NCBI GenBank assembly: GCA_003489145.1
Contig: DNJI01000116.1
Coordinates: forward strand, 1 to 6,464
From: Gammaproteobacteria bacterium
GTDB taxonomy: Bacteria > Pseudomonadota > Gammaproteobacteria > PS1 > Pseudothioglobaceae
Direction of reading: 5' to 3'
Length of the DNA stretch: 6,464 nucleotides
Within the stretch, counting starts at the first letter, position 1. Every line of letters begins with the position of its first letter. The position numbers and the translations under genes are program-made. Below are positions 6,124-6,464 of this stretch, in pieces. Below the pieces are notes generated by a model, which worked only from the letters and a program-made list of their open reading frames with translations, did no database searches and had not been told where the DNA came from.

Positions 6124-6197
6124 GGCCGGATAGCAAATCGGTTATGCAGTGGATTGCAAATCCATCTAGACCAGTTCGATTCTGGTTCCGGCCTCCA
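6124..6197 (+). tRNA. tRNA-Cys (anticodon GCA)
   Basis: Acceptor GGCCGGA (6124-6130) pairs with TCCGGCC (6187-6193). The anticodon arm is GTGGA/TCCAT with loop TTGCAAA, and the T-arm is ACCAG/CTGGT with TTCGATT. The short D-arm with an A-rich stem start is usual for bacterial tRNA-Cys. Anticodon GCA is at 6156-6158, the discriminator is T6194 (U is expected for Cys), and CCA is encoded at 6195-6197. Its promoter is unclear: TATAAC at 6100-6105 could be a -10, but I see no good -35, and a terminator lies directly upstream. Confidence 0.97.
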
Positions 6198-6200
6198 TAC

Positions 6201-6232
6201 ATAAAAAGCCCGATTTTTATCGGGCTTTTTAT
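6201..6232 (+). terminator. Intrinsic terminator after tRNA-Cys
   Basis: AAAAAGCCCGAT (6203-6214) pairs perfectly with ATCGGGCTTTTT (6219-6230) around a TTTT loop, and the stem extends to 6201/6232 by two A-T pairs. The 3' arm ends in five Ts. It is a textbook terminator four bases after the tRNA CCA and, being A/T-flanked on both sides, may work in both directions. Confidence 0.9.
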
Positions 6233-6319
6233 TGTCTAAAATTTATAAAATAATGGAAATAAGTCTTATAATTTAATAAAAAACCCACTTTTATACTTTA
6301 AAATGCCATTTTTAATATA

Positions 6320-6356
6320 AAAATACCCACTAAATGGTATTTTTAGTGGGTATTTT
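6320..6356 (-). terminator. Intrinsic terminator of argG
   Basis: Positions 6320-6334 and 6342-6356 form a perfect 15-bp inverted repeat (core TACCCACTA / TAGTGGGTA) with a 7-nt loop. On the minus strand the 3' arm ends in Ts that continue by one more, giving five. It lies about 36 bp after the argG stop codon, in the correct orientation. Symmetric A/T flanks mean it could also stop plus-strand read-through from the tRNA side. Confidence 0.85.
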
Positions 6357-6392
6357 GAAAAATTTAGGAAATTTTAAGAACGGCTTGTTTTT

Positions 6393-6464
6393 TTACTTTA
6401 GAGCCTTGAGTCGCAAGCGAAGTGCATTAAGTTTAATAAACCCAGCTGCATCTTTTTGATCATA
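6393..6464 (-). CDS. argG: Argininosuccinate synthase, C-terminal 23 residues
   Basis: The minus-strand frame entering from the right edge reads YDQKDAAGFIKLNALRLRLK and then ALK, with a TAA stop at 6395-6393. DAAGFIKLNALRLRL is the characteristic C-terminal segment of argininosuccinate synthase, the enzyme that joins citrulline and aspartate with ATP in arginine synthesis. Only this tail is in the window, so neither catalytic residues nor the start can be judged. It converges on the tRNA-Cys gene and ends at a strong hairpin. Recognition rests on the tail alone but is quite specific. Confidence 0.85.
   Translation of the reverse strand, partial: YDQKDAAGFIKLNALRLRLKALK

Noticed and set aside
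6017..6202. Minus-strand open frame of 61 codons across the Gly and Cys tRNAs
   Set aside because: It is antisense to two confident tRNAs and a terminator. Peptides such as ETRFELATFTLAT are a common artefact of translating tRNA genes backwards.
1..6464. CRISPR array, insertion sequence, prophage, defence system or new multi-gene system
   Set aside because: No spaced direct repeats, transposase or integrase motifs, target-site duplications or unknown gene cluster are visible; apart from the partial gene at the left edge, all genes are recognised housekeeping or sulfur-oxidation genes.

Overview
The window looks like a chromosomal fragment of an AT-rich, sulfur-oxidising gammaproteobacterium. 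The closest fit by pattern recognition is the SUP05 / Candidatus Thioglobus / thiotrophic-symbiont group, but this is inferred from gene content and was not tested. The main pointers are a Sox-pathway soxB, a meso-diaminopimelate-type MurE, tRNAs with genomically encoded CCA, and low GC.

Layout. On the minus strand at the left edge is a secreted or membrane-anchored protein of uncertain function, cut off by the window (1-447). Upstream of it, in the same direction, is a complete soxB with a Tat signal (495-2384). An intrinsic terminator lies between the two. A 154-bp divergent intergenic region (2385-2538) carries a 10-bp perfect inverted repeat and probable promoters. From there the plus strand reads murE (2539-3927), murF (14-bp overlap, ending 5173), tRNA-Arg(ACG), pgsA, tRNA-Gly(GCC) and tRNA-Cys(GCA). 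Terminators follow the Gly and Cys tRNAs. At the right edge, on the minus strand, is the last 23 codons of argG with its own strong hairpin terminator.

How the genes work together. MurE and MurF catalyse consecutive cytoplasmic steps of peptidoglycan precursor synthesis and are probably translationally coupled. Neither ftsI (upstream) nor mraY (downstream) is present, so the usual dcw order is broken on both sides of this pair. PgsA makes phosphatidylglycerophosphate for the membrane. SoxB acts in the periplasm in thiosulfate oxidation, and no other sox gene is in view.

Most of the window is ordinary housekeeping sequence. I found no CRISPR array, insertion sequence, prophage or defence locus. 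The points most worth a second look are regulatory. The best -10 boxes of murE and pgsA place transcription starts at or next to their ATG codons, with no Shine-Dalgarno, which suggests leaderless mRNAs. There is also the palindrome upstream of soxB, a terminator stem that overlaps the ribosome-binding region of the gene downstream of soxB, and the layered hairpins around the Gly/Cys tRNAs and the argG end.
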